Shown: positions 9,951 through 19,725 of the stretch, one piece after another | Numbering within the stretch: the stretch's first letter is position 1 | Layout of the letters: every line of letters starts with the position of its first letter | NCBI RefSeq assembly: GCF_024211255.1 | Contig: NZ_JAMLDY010000001.1 | Location: 1 to 64,000, forward strand | Direction: 5' to 3' | Source: Sphingomonas liriopis | GTDB taxonomy: Bacteria > Pseudomonadota > Alphaproteobacteria > Sphingomonadales > Sphingomonadaceae | DNA length: 64,000 nt | Position numbers and translations under genes: made by a program | The notes under the pieces: generated by a model | Seen by the model: only the letters and a program-made list of their open reading frames with translations | The model's database searches: none | Told to the model about the DNA's origin: nothing

Positions 9951-10059
9951 CGTCACCCCGGACTCGTTCCGGGGTCCACCGCGCCGCAAGTGCGAAGAAT
10001 TGAGGCGCGAGTCCCCCGCCTCGCCGCAGAGTGGACCCCGGAACGAGTCCGGGGTGACG
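9951..10059. repeat. Palindromic repeat, family A, copy 3
   Basis: Same structure as copy 1, with both arms carrying a matching change (gactcgttcc and ggaacgagtc), so base pairing is kept. It lies just beyond the 3' end of the TonB receptor gene. Confidence 0.88.
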
Positions 10060-10102
10060 AAGGAGGAGTGGCGACGGTGCGCCACGCCCCACCAAGCGTG
10101 TC

Positions 10103-12574
10103 TCAGAAGCTCTTCGACAGCGTGATGCCGTAGGTCCGCGGGTCGCCGACGTTGCCGGCGATCAGCCCGGTGTTGCCTGGCGTCGTCGCCAGCACCTCGT
10201 AATAGTGCGTATCGAAGACGTTGCGGACCCAGCCGAAGACGTTGAGCCCGGCATCGGTGCGGAAGCCCGCGCGCGCGTTGGTCAGCGTATAGCCGGCGAT
10301 ATCGGTGTAGATCGAGCGCGAGGCATTGGACGAGAATTTGGTCCGCGAGCTGGCATCGACACCCAGATAGACTTCGCCATCCTGCCCCAGCACCTTGGTC
10401 GGCAGATTGTATTCGCCGCCATAGGAGAAGGCGAACTTCGAGATGCCCGGCAGCCACTGGCCCGAGATGTCGCAGACGATCGGGCTGTTGGTCCCCGGCT
10501 GGCCCGGCGCGCCGATCGTCGGGTTGGCCGCGGTCGGCGTGCCGCCGCCGGATAGTTCGGGCGGGCATGGCGCGTTCTTGAAATCGAGATAGCGCGCGTC
10601 GCTGAACGCACCGTTGGTGTAGAAGGTGAAGCGCTCGCTCGGCCTCACCGAGAAATCGGCCTCGATGCCCCGCACCCGCACCTTGCCCGCATTGGCGAGA
10701 TAGCCGCGCAGCGTCGAGGTCGAGCTGTTGTTCACCACCGCCTGATAGTCGCGGATGCTTGTCCAATAGCCGGTGACGTTGAGCGTTGCCTTGCGGTCCC
10801 AGAATTGCGTCTTGGCGCCGAGTTCGAAATGGTCGACCTTTTCGGGTGCGATCTGCGCGAGCTGTGTCTGGACGACACCGTTGACCACCGGGACGCCGTT
10901 GAGGTTGAGGCCGCCCGATTTGAACGTGTGCGCATAGGTCGCGTAGAGCAGCACGTCGCGGCCCGGCTTGTACGATCCGGTCAGGTCATAGGTGACGTTC
11001 CAGGCGCGATACGCCTCGTCGCTGAACGATTGTGGCTGGATCGCGTCGCGCTGCGCCGCCTGACGCGCGGTGCCGCCGGTGTAGGGGACGAGATTGCCCG
11101 CCGAATCGCGGACGATGCTGACGTAGCTGCCGACCTTGTCGTCATAGTTGAGCCGCACGCCGGGCGAGAGCGTGAAGCGGTCGTCGAGCTTCCAGTTGAG
11201 CTTGCCGAACACCGCGCCCGAAAAGTTCTTGAGGCGGATATCGTTGCTGGCGGTCAGGCCGTCGAGGACGGACGGATCGTTGGCCAGCGCGCTCGACGGG
11301 TTGATGAGCCAGCGGCTCGCGGCCGAGCCCTGCCGCTGTGTGCCGGTTGTGTGGATATCCTGATAGAAACCGAACAGGCCGAGCACGTAATCGAGCTTCG
11401 TGCCGCCGCCGGCGTAGCGGAATTCCTGCGTATACTGGCTCTGGTGCGTAGGGTTCTGCGACAAAGTGGTGATCGGCAGGCCGGTGAAATCGCGATCGTT
11501 GGCGGGCAGCCAGTCCCAGAAACGGAACGCGCTGACCGAGGTCAGCGTGCCCGAGCCGAGCTTGTACTCGCCGCGCAGCGACAGGCCGCCGAGGATGTTG
11601 CGCGCGTTGAGCTGCGCGTCGAGGTCGGTCAGTCGGTCGAAGGCGTTGCGGCTGGGCGGCTCGTAATTGAGCGCGCGGGCGAGCAAGTCGAACTGGCGGT
11701 TGAGCGGGCGCTGCGTCGTGCCGTTGCGCACGAAGATCTGCGCGCAGCACACCGGATTCTGGCGGCTGTAGTCGCCCGACAGCGTGAAGCTGAGATCGGG
11801 CGAGGCGTTCCACAGGATCGCGGTGCGCAGGCCGATATTGTCCTGGCTATTGACGTACTGCCGCGTCGCGACGTTGTAGACGGTGCCGCGGCGATCGGTG
11901 GTGGTGAGGCCCAGCCGGATCGCGATATCGTCGGTCAGCGGCCCGGACACCGACGCCTTGGCCTGTTTGAAGTCGAGATTGCCGAGGCTGACCTCGGCGC
12001 GGCCGTCGAAGGTGAAGCTCGGCGCCTTGCTGGTGATGTTGATCGCACCGGCCACCGTGTTCTTGCCGTAGAGCGTGCCCTGCGGCCCGCGCAGCGTCTC
12101 GATCTGCGCCACGTCGAGGAAGTCGAGCGTGGCGACGGCGACGCGGCTCAGATAGACCTGATCGATATACACGCCGACGCCCTGGTCGATGCCGTCGTTG
12201 GTGAGGCCCAGCGGCGCGCCGAGCCCGCGGATGTTGACCGACGAATTGCGCGGGTTGGTCGAATAGAATTGCAGCGTCGGCTGCAATTGCTGGAGCCGCG
12301 CGACGTTGAAGCTGCCGGTGCTGTCGAGCTCCTTCACCCCGACGACGGAGATCGGGATCGGCACGTTCTGCACCGATTCGGCGCGGCGGCGCGCGGTGAC
12401 GACGATGTCGCCGGTGATCGAGCTGCGCTGGAGGGTTTCTTCCGGAGCGGGCGGTGCCGGCTCGGCCCCCTGCACCTCGATCGTCTGGGCGGGCGTTGCC
12501 GGGGCGGCGGCGGCGTTCTGGACCGGTGGCACCGATGCCTGACCGGCGAGCAGAATGGCGAGCGTCAACGTCAT
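10103..12574 (-). CDS. TonB-dependent receptor
   Basis: An 823-residue outer membrane receptor that imports a large nutrient using TonB energy. A short signal peptide (MTLTLAILLAGQASVPP) and an Ala/Pro-rich linker precede the plug, which opens with GDIVVTARRRAESVQNVP near residue 55 and contains LRGPQGTLYGKNTVAGAINI. A roughly 22-strand barrel ends in the aromatic residue Phe (GITLSKSF). The plug sequence resembles the large Sphingomonas group of iron-complex and sugar receptors; the ligand is not predictable. It is a single gene with no partner transporter beside it. Confidence 0.93.
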   Translation of the reverse strand: MTLTLAILLAGQASVPPVQNAAAAPATPAQTIEVQGAEPAPPAPEETLQRSSITGDIVVTARRRAESVQNVPIPISVVGVKELDSTGSFNVARLQQLQPTLQFYSTNPRNSSVNIRGLGAPLGLTNDGIDQGVGVYIDQVYLSRVAVATLDFLDVAQIETLRGPQGTLYGKNTVAGAINITSKAPSFTFDGRAEVSLGNLDFKQAKASVSGPLTDDIAIRLGLTTTDRRGTVYNVATRQYVNSQDNIGLRTAILWNASPDLSFTLSGDYSRQNPVCCAQIFVRNGTTQRPLNRQFDLLARALNYEPPSRNAFDRLTDLDAQLNARNILGGLSLRGEYKLGSGTLTSVSAFRFWDWLPANDRDFTGLPITTLSQNPTHQSQYTQEFRYAGGGTKLDYVLGLFGFYQDIHTTGTQRQGSAASRWLINPSSALANDPSVLDGLTASNDIRLKNFSGAVFGKLNWKLDDRFTLSPGVRLNYDDKVGSYVSIVRDSAGNLVPYTGGTARQAAQRDAIQPQSFSDEAYRAWNVTYDLTGSYKPGRDVLLYATYAHTFKSGGLNLNGVPVVNGVVQTQLAQIAPEKVDHFELGAKTQFWDRKATLNVTGYWTSIRDYQAVVNNSSTSTLRGYLANAGKVRVRGIEADFSVRPSERFTFYTNGAFSDARYLDFKNAPCPPELSGGGTPTAANPTIGAPGQPGTNSPIVCDISGQWLPGISKFAFSYGGEYNLPTKVLGQDGEVYLGVDASSRTKFSSNASRSIYTDIAGYTLTNARAGFRTDAGLNVFGWVRNVFDTHYYEVLATTPGNTGLIAGNVGDPRTYGITLSKSF

Positions 12575-12700
12575 CGGCGAAAGGTTCCCCTGATTCTTGT
12601 CGGGCGGTAAAGTCTACCAATCTACTATATTATCAACGCGGCATGAGCTTGACCCCGGTAAAGCGAAGCTTCTGCGCTCGCGATCGGGCGGTGGAATCCT

Positions 12701-12729
12701 CTTGAACGGCGGCGCGGACGAACCAAATG
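12701..12729 (+). promoter_or_regulatory. Possible heat-shock (RpoH) promoter of hsp20
   Basis: CTTGAA at 12701 and CAAATG at 12724, 17 bases apart, lie about 93 bases before the hsp20 start. The first box is a good match to the alphaproteobacterial RpoH -35 element, the second a weak one. Placement before a small heat-shock gene is the main support. Confidence 0.3.
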
Positions 12730-12821
12730 GGTGTTGCGCGGTGCCGCTGACGGGCCGCGTGCCGGTGTCGCGCCGCGTGGCGGACGCCGTCGTTCAACTC
12801 GCTTCCGATGGAGGATTTGAC

Positions 12822-13286
12822 ATGCGACTGGATCTCACTCCCTACCGCCGCTCGACGATCGGTTTCGATCGCCTGTTCGACATGATCGAAAACAACGCCC
12901 GCGCCGCCACCGCGGAAAATTATCCGCCGTTCAACCTCGAACGCCTCGCCGAGGATCGCTACCGGATCACGCTCGCCGTCGCCGGTTTCACGCGCGACGA
13001 GATTGCGATCACGGCGCAGCAGAACCTGCTGCAGGTCGCGGGCAAGAAGGACGACAAGGCGGGCAGCGCCAATTTCCTGCACGTCGGTATCGCCAACCGC
13101 AGCTTCGAACGCCGCTTCGAACTCGCCGACTTCGTCTTCGTCGAGGATGCGCGGCTCAACGACGGGCTGCTGGTGATCGACCTCGTCCGCGAGGTGCCCG
13201 AGGCGATGAAGCCCAAGAGCATCGCGATTCGGACCGGCGCACCGCTCGCCGCGGTCGAGGACGCCGGCGTGGCCGAAGCCGCGTAA
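12822..13286 (+). CDS. Small heat shock protein, Hsp20 family
   Basis: A 154-residue ATP-independent chaperone of the IbpA/Hsp20 type that holds unfolding proteins. The start MRLDLTPYRRSTIGFDRLFDM is typical of class A alphaproteobacterial sHsps. The alpha-crystallin domain runs from about NYPPFNLERLAEDRYRITLA to GLLVIDLVREVPE. The ATG at 12822 follows a clear GGAGG 8 bases upstream; longer upstream frames are not conserved. It stands alone, with its own promoter region and a strong terminator. Confidence 0.93.
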   Translation: MRLDLTPYRRSTIGFDRLFDMIENNARAATAENYPPFNLERLAEDRYRITLAVAGFTRDEIAITAQQNLLQVAGKKDDKAGSANFLHVGIANRSFERRFELADFVFVEDARLNDGLLVIDLVREVPEAMKPKSIAIRTGAPLAAVEDAGVAEAA

Positions 13287-13312
13287 GCGACGCGGTTCGC
13301 GCAAACGCGATG

Positions 13313-13345
13313 GGGCGTCCGGGTTTCGACCCGGGCGCCCTTTTT
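13313..13345 (+). terminator. Rho-independent terminator of hsp20
   Basis: A 12-bp stem with a TTCG tetraloop (gggcgtccgggt / acccgggcgccc, with one G-T pair) is followed by TTTTT. It lies 27 bases after the hsp20 stop and four bases before the end of the convergent DUF6883 gene. Confidence 0.92.
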
Positions 13346-13348
13346 ACG

Positions 13349-13684
13349 TCAGCGATCGCCGGGATAAGCCGTGATGAGGCGGAAACCGGCTTCCCCGCGC
13401 GGCTGGAGCCAGACCGTGACGATGCAAGGGTTGCGACCGTCCGGCGTAAGGAGACTGCACCGCACCTCATGCTTCGTACCATATTCGTTCGTCAACGTGC
13501 GCACGACGGGTCGCATCGCACCATGCCGGTCGAGGGCCATGGCAAAGGCGAGCGGATCGGAGGGAGAAAATCCGAATCGTTCGAAAAAAGCCGCCTTCGC
13601 CCGGCCGGTGGGATGATCGCGACTCAGCAGATAGGCTTCGATTTTCGCGAGCCCGACGATGCGCATCCCGGGAAGACCGCTCAT
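13349..13684 (-). CDS. DUF6883-like protein, possible toxin partner
   Basis: An 111-residue protein. AEAYLLSRDHP-like spacing at the N-terminus, GRAKAAFFERFGF and the C-terminal half with GTKHEVRCSLLTPDGRNP and TVWLQPR match the DUF6883 pattern as I know it. That domain also occurs at the C-termini of polymorphic toxins, so a nuclease-like or other toxic role is a reasonable guess, but no catalytic residues are established. Its ATG overlaps the stop of the DUF4926 gene by four bases (13681-13684), which marks a coupled two-gene unit on the minus strand. Confidence 0.7.
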   Translation of the reverse strand: MSGLPGMRIVGLAKIEAYLLSRDHPTGRAKAAFFERFGFSPSDPLAFAMALDRHGAMRPVVRTLTNEYGTKHEVRCSLLTPDGRNPCIVTVWLQPRGEAGFRLITAYPGDR

Positions 13685-13908
13685 GCGGCGGGGGAGAGGT
13701 CGCCGCCGCGCAATGTCACGACCAACGCGATCGGGTCGGAAAACTCGACCTCATAGGCGTCGCCGCCGTCGTGCCGGTAGACGATCGTGCCCAGCGCGCC
13801 CGGGAGCAACACACCCGCATCGGTTCCGACGACCGATCGCAGCCGCACCAGCGCTTGATCGTCGAAGGGCGATCGGTCCTCGGGCAGCTTGGGTGATGAT
13901 GTCGCCAT
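13681..13908 (-). CDS. DUF4926-like small protein, possible antitoxin/immunity partner
   Basis: A 75-residue protein with an SH3-like beta-rich stretch, VRLRSVVGTDAGVLLPGALGTIV followed by the YEVEF motif, as in DUF4926. It is the first gene of a pair with the DUF6883 gene and overlaps it by ATGA. Small DUF4926 proteins are often seen next to DUF6883 or other small genes, which suggests an antitoxin or immunity role; this is inference. It lies between pyrG and the hsp20 terminator. Confidence 0.7.
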   Translation of the reverse strand: MATSSPKLPEDRSPFDDQALVRLRSVVGTDAGVLLPGALGTIVYRHDGGDAYEVEFSDPIALVVTLRGGDLSPAA

Positions 13909-13958
13909 GTCTATGCTCCATGGCGATCATGCCGCAGACCGGCAGGCCGACGCAAGCG

Positions 13959-15593
<1,635 letters not shown>

Positions 15594-15634
15594 GGGAGAA
15601 ATCGCCTAGCGTGTTATGGGGTCGAACGACAAGA

Positions 15635-15657
15635 GCGCGCGGGGGTGCCCCGCGCGC
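15635..15657 (-). other. GC-rich hairpin between secG and pyrG
   Basis: A perfect 10-bp stem (gcgcgcgggg / ccccgcgcgc) with a 3-base loop lies 42 bases before the pyrG start. Neither strand has a proper T-run, so it is not a standard terminator. It could be an mRNA stability element or an attenuator for pyrG, which is regulated by CTP in many bacteria, but nothing here proves that. Confidence 0.5.
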
Positions 15658-15682
15658 GTTTCACGATGAACGGATCAGCGGC

Positions 15683-16024
15683 TTAGCGCTGCAGCGGCAC
15701 CGCGCCATTGTCGGCAGGAGCATTGGGCACCGCATCCTGCGCCGGCGCAGGTGCCGCCGCCGGGGGCGTACGGGCGAGCGAGGTGTCGATCGTCTGCGTC
15801 TGGCGGTGTGCCGCGATGAAGGCGAGCGCGATCGACATGCAGACGAACACCGTCGCCAGGATCGACGTCATCCGGGTGAGGAAATCCGCCGCGCCGCGCG
15901 CCGACATCAGGCCGGACGGGCTGCCGCCCATGCCGAGGCCACCACCCTCCGACCGCTGCATCAGGATCACCGTCACGAGCGCCGCGGCGATGATGGCATG
16001 AACGACGAGAAGGAAGGTGAACAT
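15683..16024 (-). CDS. secG: Preprotein translocase subunit SecG
   Basis: Small accessory subunit of the SecYEG channel, 113 residues. Two hydrophobic helices (MFTFLLVVHAIIAAALVTVI and TSILATVFVCMSIALAFI) flank the conserved cytoplasmic loop QRSEGGGLGMGG. An Ala/Pro-rich C-terminal tail of about 35 residues is typical of alphaproteobacterial SecG. I chose the ATG at 16024; a longer frame begins inside the upstream palindromic repeat. tpiA, often just upstream in related genomes, is absent here. Confidence 0.93.
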   Translation of the reverse strand: MFTFLLVVHAIIAAALVTVILMQRSEGGGLGMGGSPSGLMSARGAADFLTRMTSILATVFVCMSIALAFIAAHRQTQTIDTSLARTPPAAAPAPAQDAVPNAPADNGAVPLQR

Positions 16025-16138
16025 CGATGGTCCCGGATTTCGGATGAAGGCGCGCACATAGGCGAGGGGCGCGGCGCGATCAACCTCGGGCGGCGGGAGC
16101 GTCGGATGAGGCGCGGGAAATCCCTTCCCCCAATCCTC

Positions 16139-16246
16139 CGTCACCCCGAACTTGTTCCGGGGTCCACCCCGCGGCGGGGCATAGCGAATGGAATAGTGGC
16201 CGTACGCCTGCGGCCCGGTGAACCCCGGAACAAGTCCGGGGTGACG
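16139..16246. repeat. Palindromic repeat, family A, copy 4 (reversed middle)
   Basis: Same arms as copy 1 but with the middle reversed (ccgcggcggggc side first). The 383 bases between secG and the MarR gene hold this repeat and otherwise nothing I can call beyond the two genes' upstream regions. Confidence 0.88.
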
Positions 16247-16407
16247 AATTCCCTGGGGCACCGCCCCGTGATTCCCAGCGCACCGCCCCGCGCATCTGCG
16301 CTCATGCCGGACTAATTGGCGCGTCCGTTCATTTCCCGGAAACCAGCGTCGTCCGGGGGCGTTATGACCGCGAAACAAAGCCCCGAAAACGGTGCAGAAA
16401 CGGATAT

Positions 16408-16767
16408 TTGAACGTGGGTACAGCCGCGCAATCCCTTGCGACATGGATGACGGCCCTAGTCGATTACGTGCGGTCGGGCGAGCCCGATCTCACCAACCGG
16501 CAGATGGCGCTGCTCCTGCTCGTCTATCTCAATCCCGGCCCGCATACGGTGCGCGGACTGGCGCGCGCACTGAACGTCTCGAAGCCCGTCGTCACGCGCG
16601 CCTTGAACAGGCTGGGTGCGCTCGGCTATCTGCGCCGGCAACGCGACGACAGCGACAAGCGCAATATCTTCGTCGCGCGTACATCCGAAGGGGCAGAGTT
16701 TCTTGAAGAGTTCGGGCAATTCCTTGGCGAAGGCGAATCCGACGCTCGCCAGCCAGCCCTCGCGTAA
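16408..16767 (+). CDS. MarR family transcriptional regulator
   Basis: A 119-residue winged-helix protein. The helix-turn-helix is in RGLARALNVSKPVVTRALNR, followed by the wing YLRRQRDDSDKRNIFVA, where the DxRxxx-type pattern of MarR is kept as DDSDKRN. It starts at TTG 16408 or GTG 16414; no ATG is available before the domain. The end overlaps the next gene by 44 bases, and that gene overlaps argC, so the three may be one operon. The ligand is unknown. Confidence 0.8.
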   Translation: MNVGTAAQSLATWMTALVDYVRSGEPDLTNRQMALLLLVYLNPGPHTVRGLARALNVSKPVVTRALNRLGALGYLRRQRDDSDKRNIFVARTSEGAEFLEEFGQFLGEGESDARQPALA

Positions 16768-17086
16768 GGCGTTCGCGCTTACCGGCCCCTCGGTGACGCT
16801 CGACCCGCGCACGCACGCCGTACGCGGCGATCTGGCCGACGTCCGGCTGGCCGAACGGGTGTTCGCGCCGCATTACGCCGCACCGCTGAAGGCGAAGGCA
16901 TTGCAGGCGATCACGCTGTTCACCGACCGCAACCTCAGCGAACCGCTTGCTGACCTGGCCATGGGCGACGTGTTCGAGGTGCTCGAACTCGCCGGCCGGC
17001 ATGCCTGGGGCCGCGCCATCCACGCCGACCTCGTCGGTTACGTCGATCGCACCGCGCTCGATCGAGTTACGGATTTCGACTCGTGA
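16724..17086 (+). CDS. SH3-domain protein lacking a peptidase domain
   Basis: About 120 residues. The segment FALTGPSVTLDPRTHAVRGD followed by a bacterial SH3 fold (AWGRAIHADLVGYVDRTAL) resembles the N-terminal part of NlpC/P60 (C40) cell-wall peptidases. Here the protein stops where the catalytic Cys-His domain would begin. I take the TTG at 16724 as the start, since the conserved part begins 15 codons later and no ATG fits. It overlaps the MarR gene and ends in a GTGA overlap with argC. It may bind peptidoglycan or be a truncated paralogue. Confidence 0.65.
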   Translation: MAKANPTLASQPSRKAFALTGPSVTLDPRTHAVRGDLADVRLAERVFAPHYAAPLKAKALQAITLFTDRNLSEPLADLAMGDVFEVLELAGRHAWGRAIHADLVGYVDRTALDRVTDFDS

Positions 17087-18012
17087 GCGTCACGGTCTTC
17101 ATCGACGGTGCGGTCGGCACCACAGGCATCGACATCCGCGAACGGCTCGCGGGGCGCAGCGACCTGACCGTCGTCACGCTCGACGAGGCGCGCCGCAAGG
17201 ACGCAGCCGCGCGCGCCGAGGCATTGAACGACGCCGATATCGCGATCCTGTGCCTGCCCGACGATGCCGCGAAGGAAGCGGCCGCGCTGGTCCGCGACGG
17301 TACCACCCGGCTGATCGACGCCTCCTCCGCGCATCGTACCGCGGACGGCTGGACATACGGCTTTGCCGAATTGCGCCCCGGCCAGGGGGAGGCGATCGCC
17401 GCGGCGCGCTTCGTCTCCAACCCCGGCTGCTATCCCACCGCCTTCCTCGCGCTGGTCGCGCCGCTGGTCCGTGCCGGGCTGGTGCCCGCCGACTGGCCGC
17501 TGACCTATAACGCCACCTCGGGCTATTCGGGCGGCGGCAAGGCGATGATCGCCGAGTTCGAGGAGGGCGGCACCGACACCGCCTTCCGCGTCTACGCCCT
17601 CACGCTCGCGCACAAGCACCTGCCCGAGATGCGCGTCCATGCCGGCCTCGCGCATCCGCCGATCTTCGCGCCCTCGGTCGCGCGGCTCAACCGCGGCATG
17701 CTCGCCGAGGTGCCGTTGCCGCTCCGCCAGCTGCCAAGGAGCCCGAGCATCGCGCAGATCGAGGACACGCTGACCGCCGCTTATGCCGACAGCGCGCTCG
17801 TCTCGGTCGCACCCGGCGATGCCGCGGGAATCGCGATCGAGGAAAATGCCGGCACCGACCGCATGACGCTGCGCGTCTGCGGCAACGCCGACAGCGGCCA
17901 CGTCCGCCTCGTCGCGACGCTCGACAATCTGGGCAAGGGCGCGGGCGGCGCGGCGGTGCAGAATCTCAACATCATGGCCGGGCTCGACCCGCTCACCGGC
18001 CTCATCCTGTAA
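17083..18012 (+). CDS. argC: N-acetyl-gamma-glutamyl-phosphate reductase
   Basis: Third step of arginine synthesis, the NADPH-dependent reduction of N-acetylglutamyl phosphate. With 309 residues it is the short (type 2) form of ArgC. The N-terminal nucleotide-binding sequence is VFIDGAVGTTGIDIRERL; the catalytic Cys116 lies in SNPGCYPTAF, and HKHLPEM carries the family His. The start is GTG at 17083, overlapping the SH3 gene stop. No other arg gene is in the window. Confidence 0.93.
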   Translation: MSVTVFIDGAVGTTGIDIRERLAGRSDLTVVTLDEARRKDAAARAEALNDADIAILCLPDDAAKEAAALVRDGTTRLIDASSAHRTADGWTYGFAELRPGQGEAIAAARFVSNPGCYPTAFLALVAPLVRAGLVPADWPLTYNATSGYSGGGKAMIAEFEEGGTDTAFRVYALTLAHKHLPEMRVHAGLAHPPIFAPSVARLNRGMLAEVPLPLRQLPRSPSIAQIEDTLTAAYADSALVSVAPGDAAGIAIEENAGTDRMTLRVCGNADSGHVRLVATLDNLGKGAGGAAVQNLNIMAGLDPLTGLIL

Positions 18013-18027
18013 CACATAAGGATCGTC

Positions 18028-19491
18028 ATGCAGCGCAATCCCGTCGGCAAGCTGCTCCTGTTCGGAGCGACCGGTGACCTCGCGCAGCGCATGCTGCTGC
18101 CCTCGCTCTACGGCCTGCACGCCGACGGGCTGCTGCCGGAGGGGCTGACGATCACCGGCTCGGCGCGCAGCGATCTCGACGATACGGGCTTCCGCGATTT
18201 CGCCAAAAAGGCACTGGACGAGTTCCTGCCCGCCGACCGCAAGGACGAGAGCGCGCTTGCCGGCTTCCTCGATCGCCTCTTCTACCAGTCGGTCGATCTG
18301 TCCGACCAGGGCACGTACAAGGCGCTCGCCGACAAGATCGGCGACGTGTCGAGCGGGCTCGCCATCTATCTGTCCACCGCGCCGTCGCTGTTCGAAGCGG
18401 CGGTGAAGGGGCTCGAGAGCGTCGGCCTCGCCGGCGACACGGTGCGGATCGGGCTGGAGAAGCCGCTCGGCTACGACCTCGGTTCGTCCAAGGAGATCAA
18501 CGACACCGTCGCCGCCGCCTTCCCCGAGGACCGCATCTTCCGCATCGACCATTATCTCGGCAAGGAGACGGTGCAGAACATCCTGGCGCTGCGCTTCGGC
18601 AACTCGATGTTCGAGCCGATCTGGAACGCGCAAGGCATCGACAATGTCCAGATCACCATCGCCGAGACGGTCGGCCTCGAGGATCGCGCCGGCTATTACG
18701 AGGGCGCGGGCGCGCTGCGCGACATGGTGGCGAACCACATGCTCCAGCTGGTCGCGCTGATCGCGATGGAGCCCCCTGCCCTCTACGACGGCACCGCGAT
18801 CCGCGACGAAAAGGCCAAGGTCTTCCGTAGCCTGCGCAAGATTTCGCCCGAGGCGACCGCGCAATGCACCGTCACCGGCCAGTATGAGGAAGGCGCGGTT
18901 GGTGGCAAGGTGGTCAAGGGGTACGACGACGAACTGGGCTACGACAGCGACGTCGAGACCTTCGTGGCGATCAAGGCGCATATCGACAATTGGCGCTGGC
19001 AGGGTGTGCCCTTCTACCTGCGCACCGGCAAGCGCATGGCCAAGCGGCGCAGCGAGATCGCGATCCAGTTCAAGCCCGTGCCACATTCGATGTTCCGCGG
19101 CCGCGGCGGGCTGCTCCAGCCCAATACCCTGGTGATCCGCCTGCAGCCCGAGGAATATATCCAGCTGCTGGTGATGACCAAGGAGCCGGGGCTCGACCGC
19201 GACGGACTACGCCTGCGCGAGGTGCCGTTGAACCTCAGCCTCGACGCCGAGTTCTCCAAATCGCGGCGGCGCATCGCCTATGAGCGCCTGCTGCTCGACC
19301 TGATCGAGGGCGACCAGACGCTGTTCGTGCGCCGCGACGAGGTGGAGGCGCAATGGACCTGGATCGACGCGATCCGCGCCGGCTGGGACGCCAACCAGAC
19401 CAAGCCGAAACATTATGCCGCTGGCACCTGGGGCCCGGCCGGCGCGATCGCGCTGACCGAGCGCGACGGGGTGACCTGGCAGGACGATTGA
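18028..19491 (+). CDS. zwf: Glucose-6-phosphate 1-dehydrogenase
   Basis: Oxidises glucose 6-phosphate to 6-phosphogluconolactone, the entry to the Entner-Doudoroff pathway. 487 residues. The NADP-binding GATGDLAQR is at 13-21, and the substrate-binding/catalytic RIDHYLGKETV starts at residue 172. It opens a plus-strand cluster zwf-pgl-edd-glk-eda covering the whole pathway from glucose to pyruvate and glyceraldehyde 3-phosphate. A palindromic repeat separates it from pgl. Confidence 0.98.
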   Translation: MQRNPVGKLLLFGATGDLAQRMLLPSLYGLHADGLLPEGLTITGSARSDLDDTGFRDFAKKALDEFLPADRKDESALAGFLDRLFYQSVDLSDQGTYKALADKIGDVSSGLAIYLSTAPSLFEAAVKGLESVGLAGDTVRIGLEKPLGYDLGSSKEINDTVAAAFPEDRIFRIDHYLGKETVQNILALRFGNSMFEPIWNAQGIDNVQITIAETVGLEDRAGYYEGAGALRDMVANHMLQLVALIAMEPPALYDGTAIRDEKAKVFRSLRKISPEATAQCTVTGQYEEGAVGGKVVKGYDDELGYDSDVETFVAIKAHIDNWRWQGVPFYLRTGKRMAKRRSEIAIQFKPVPHSMFRGRGGLLQPNTLVIRLQPEEYIQLLVMTKEPGLDRDGLRLREVPLNLSLDAEFSKSRRRIAYERLLLDLIEGDQTLFVRRDEVEAQWTWIDAIRAGWDANQTKPKHYAAGTWGPAGAIALTERDGVTWQDD

Positions 19492-19519
19492 CGGGCGCCG
19501 AGCGTCGCCTTGCTGCCCT

Positions 19520-19626
19520 CGTCACCCCGGACTTGTTCCGGGGTCCACCGGGCCGCAGGCGTCACGCTCTCGGTTCCAGCCGCGCGCCTCGCCGCAGAGT
19601 GGACCCCGGAACAAGTCCGGGGTGAC
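19520..19626. repeat. Palindromic repeat, family A, copy 5
   Basis: Arms as in copy 1, middle in the same orientation. It sits inside the Entner-Doudoroff cluster between zwf and pgl, so it is probably transcribed and could form a long RNA hairpin. Confidence 0.88.
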
Positions 19627-19725
19627 GAGGGGTTAAACGAATCCGTCCCTCATACGTATGCAGGGCTACTTACCTTGCGCGCCGCTCCGGGCTATCGCGG
19701 CGGCGCGCCCAACGAAAGCAGCGAC

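Noticed and set aside
10805..12610. 601-codon plus-strand frame opposite the TonB receptor
   Set aside because: Antisense to the receptor; no ribosome binding site or family similarity.
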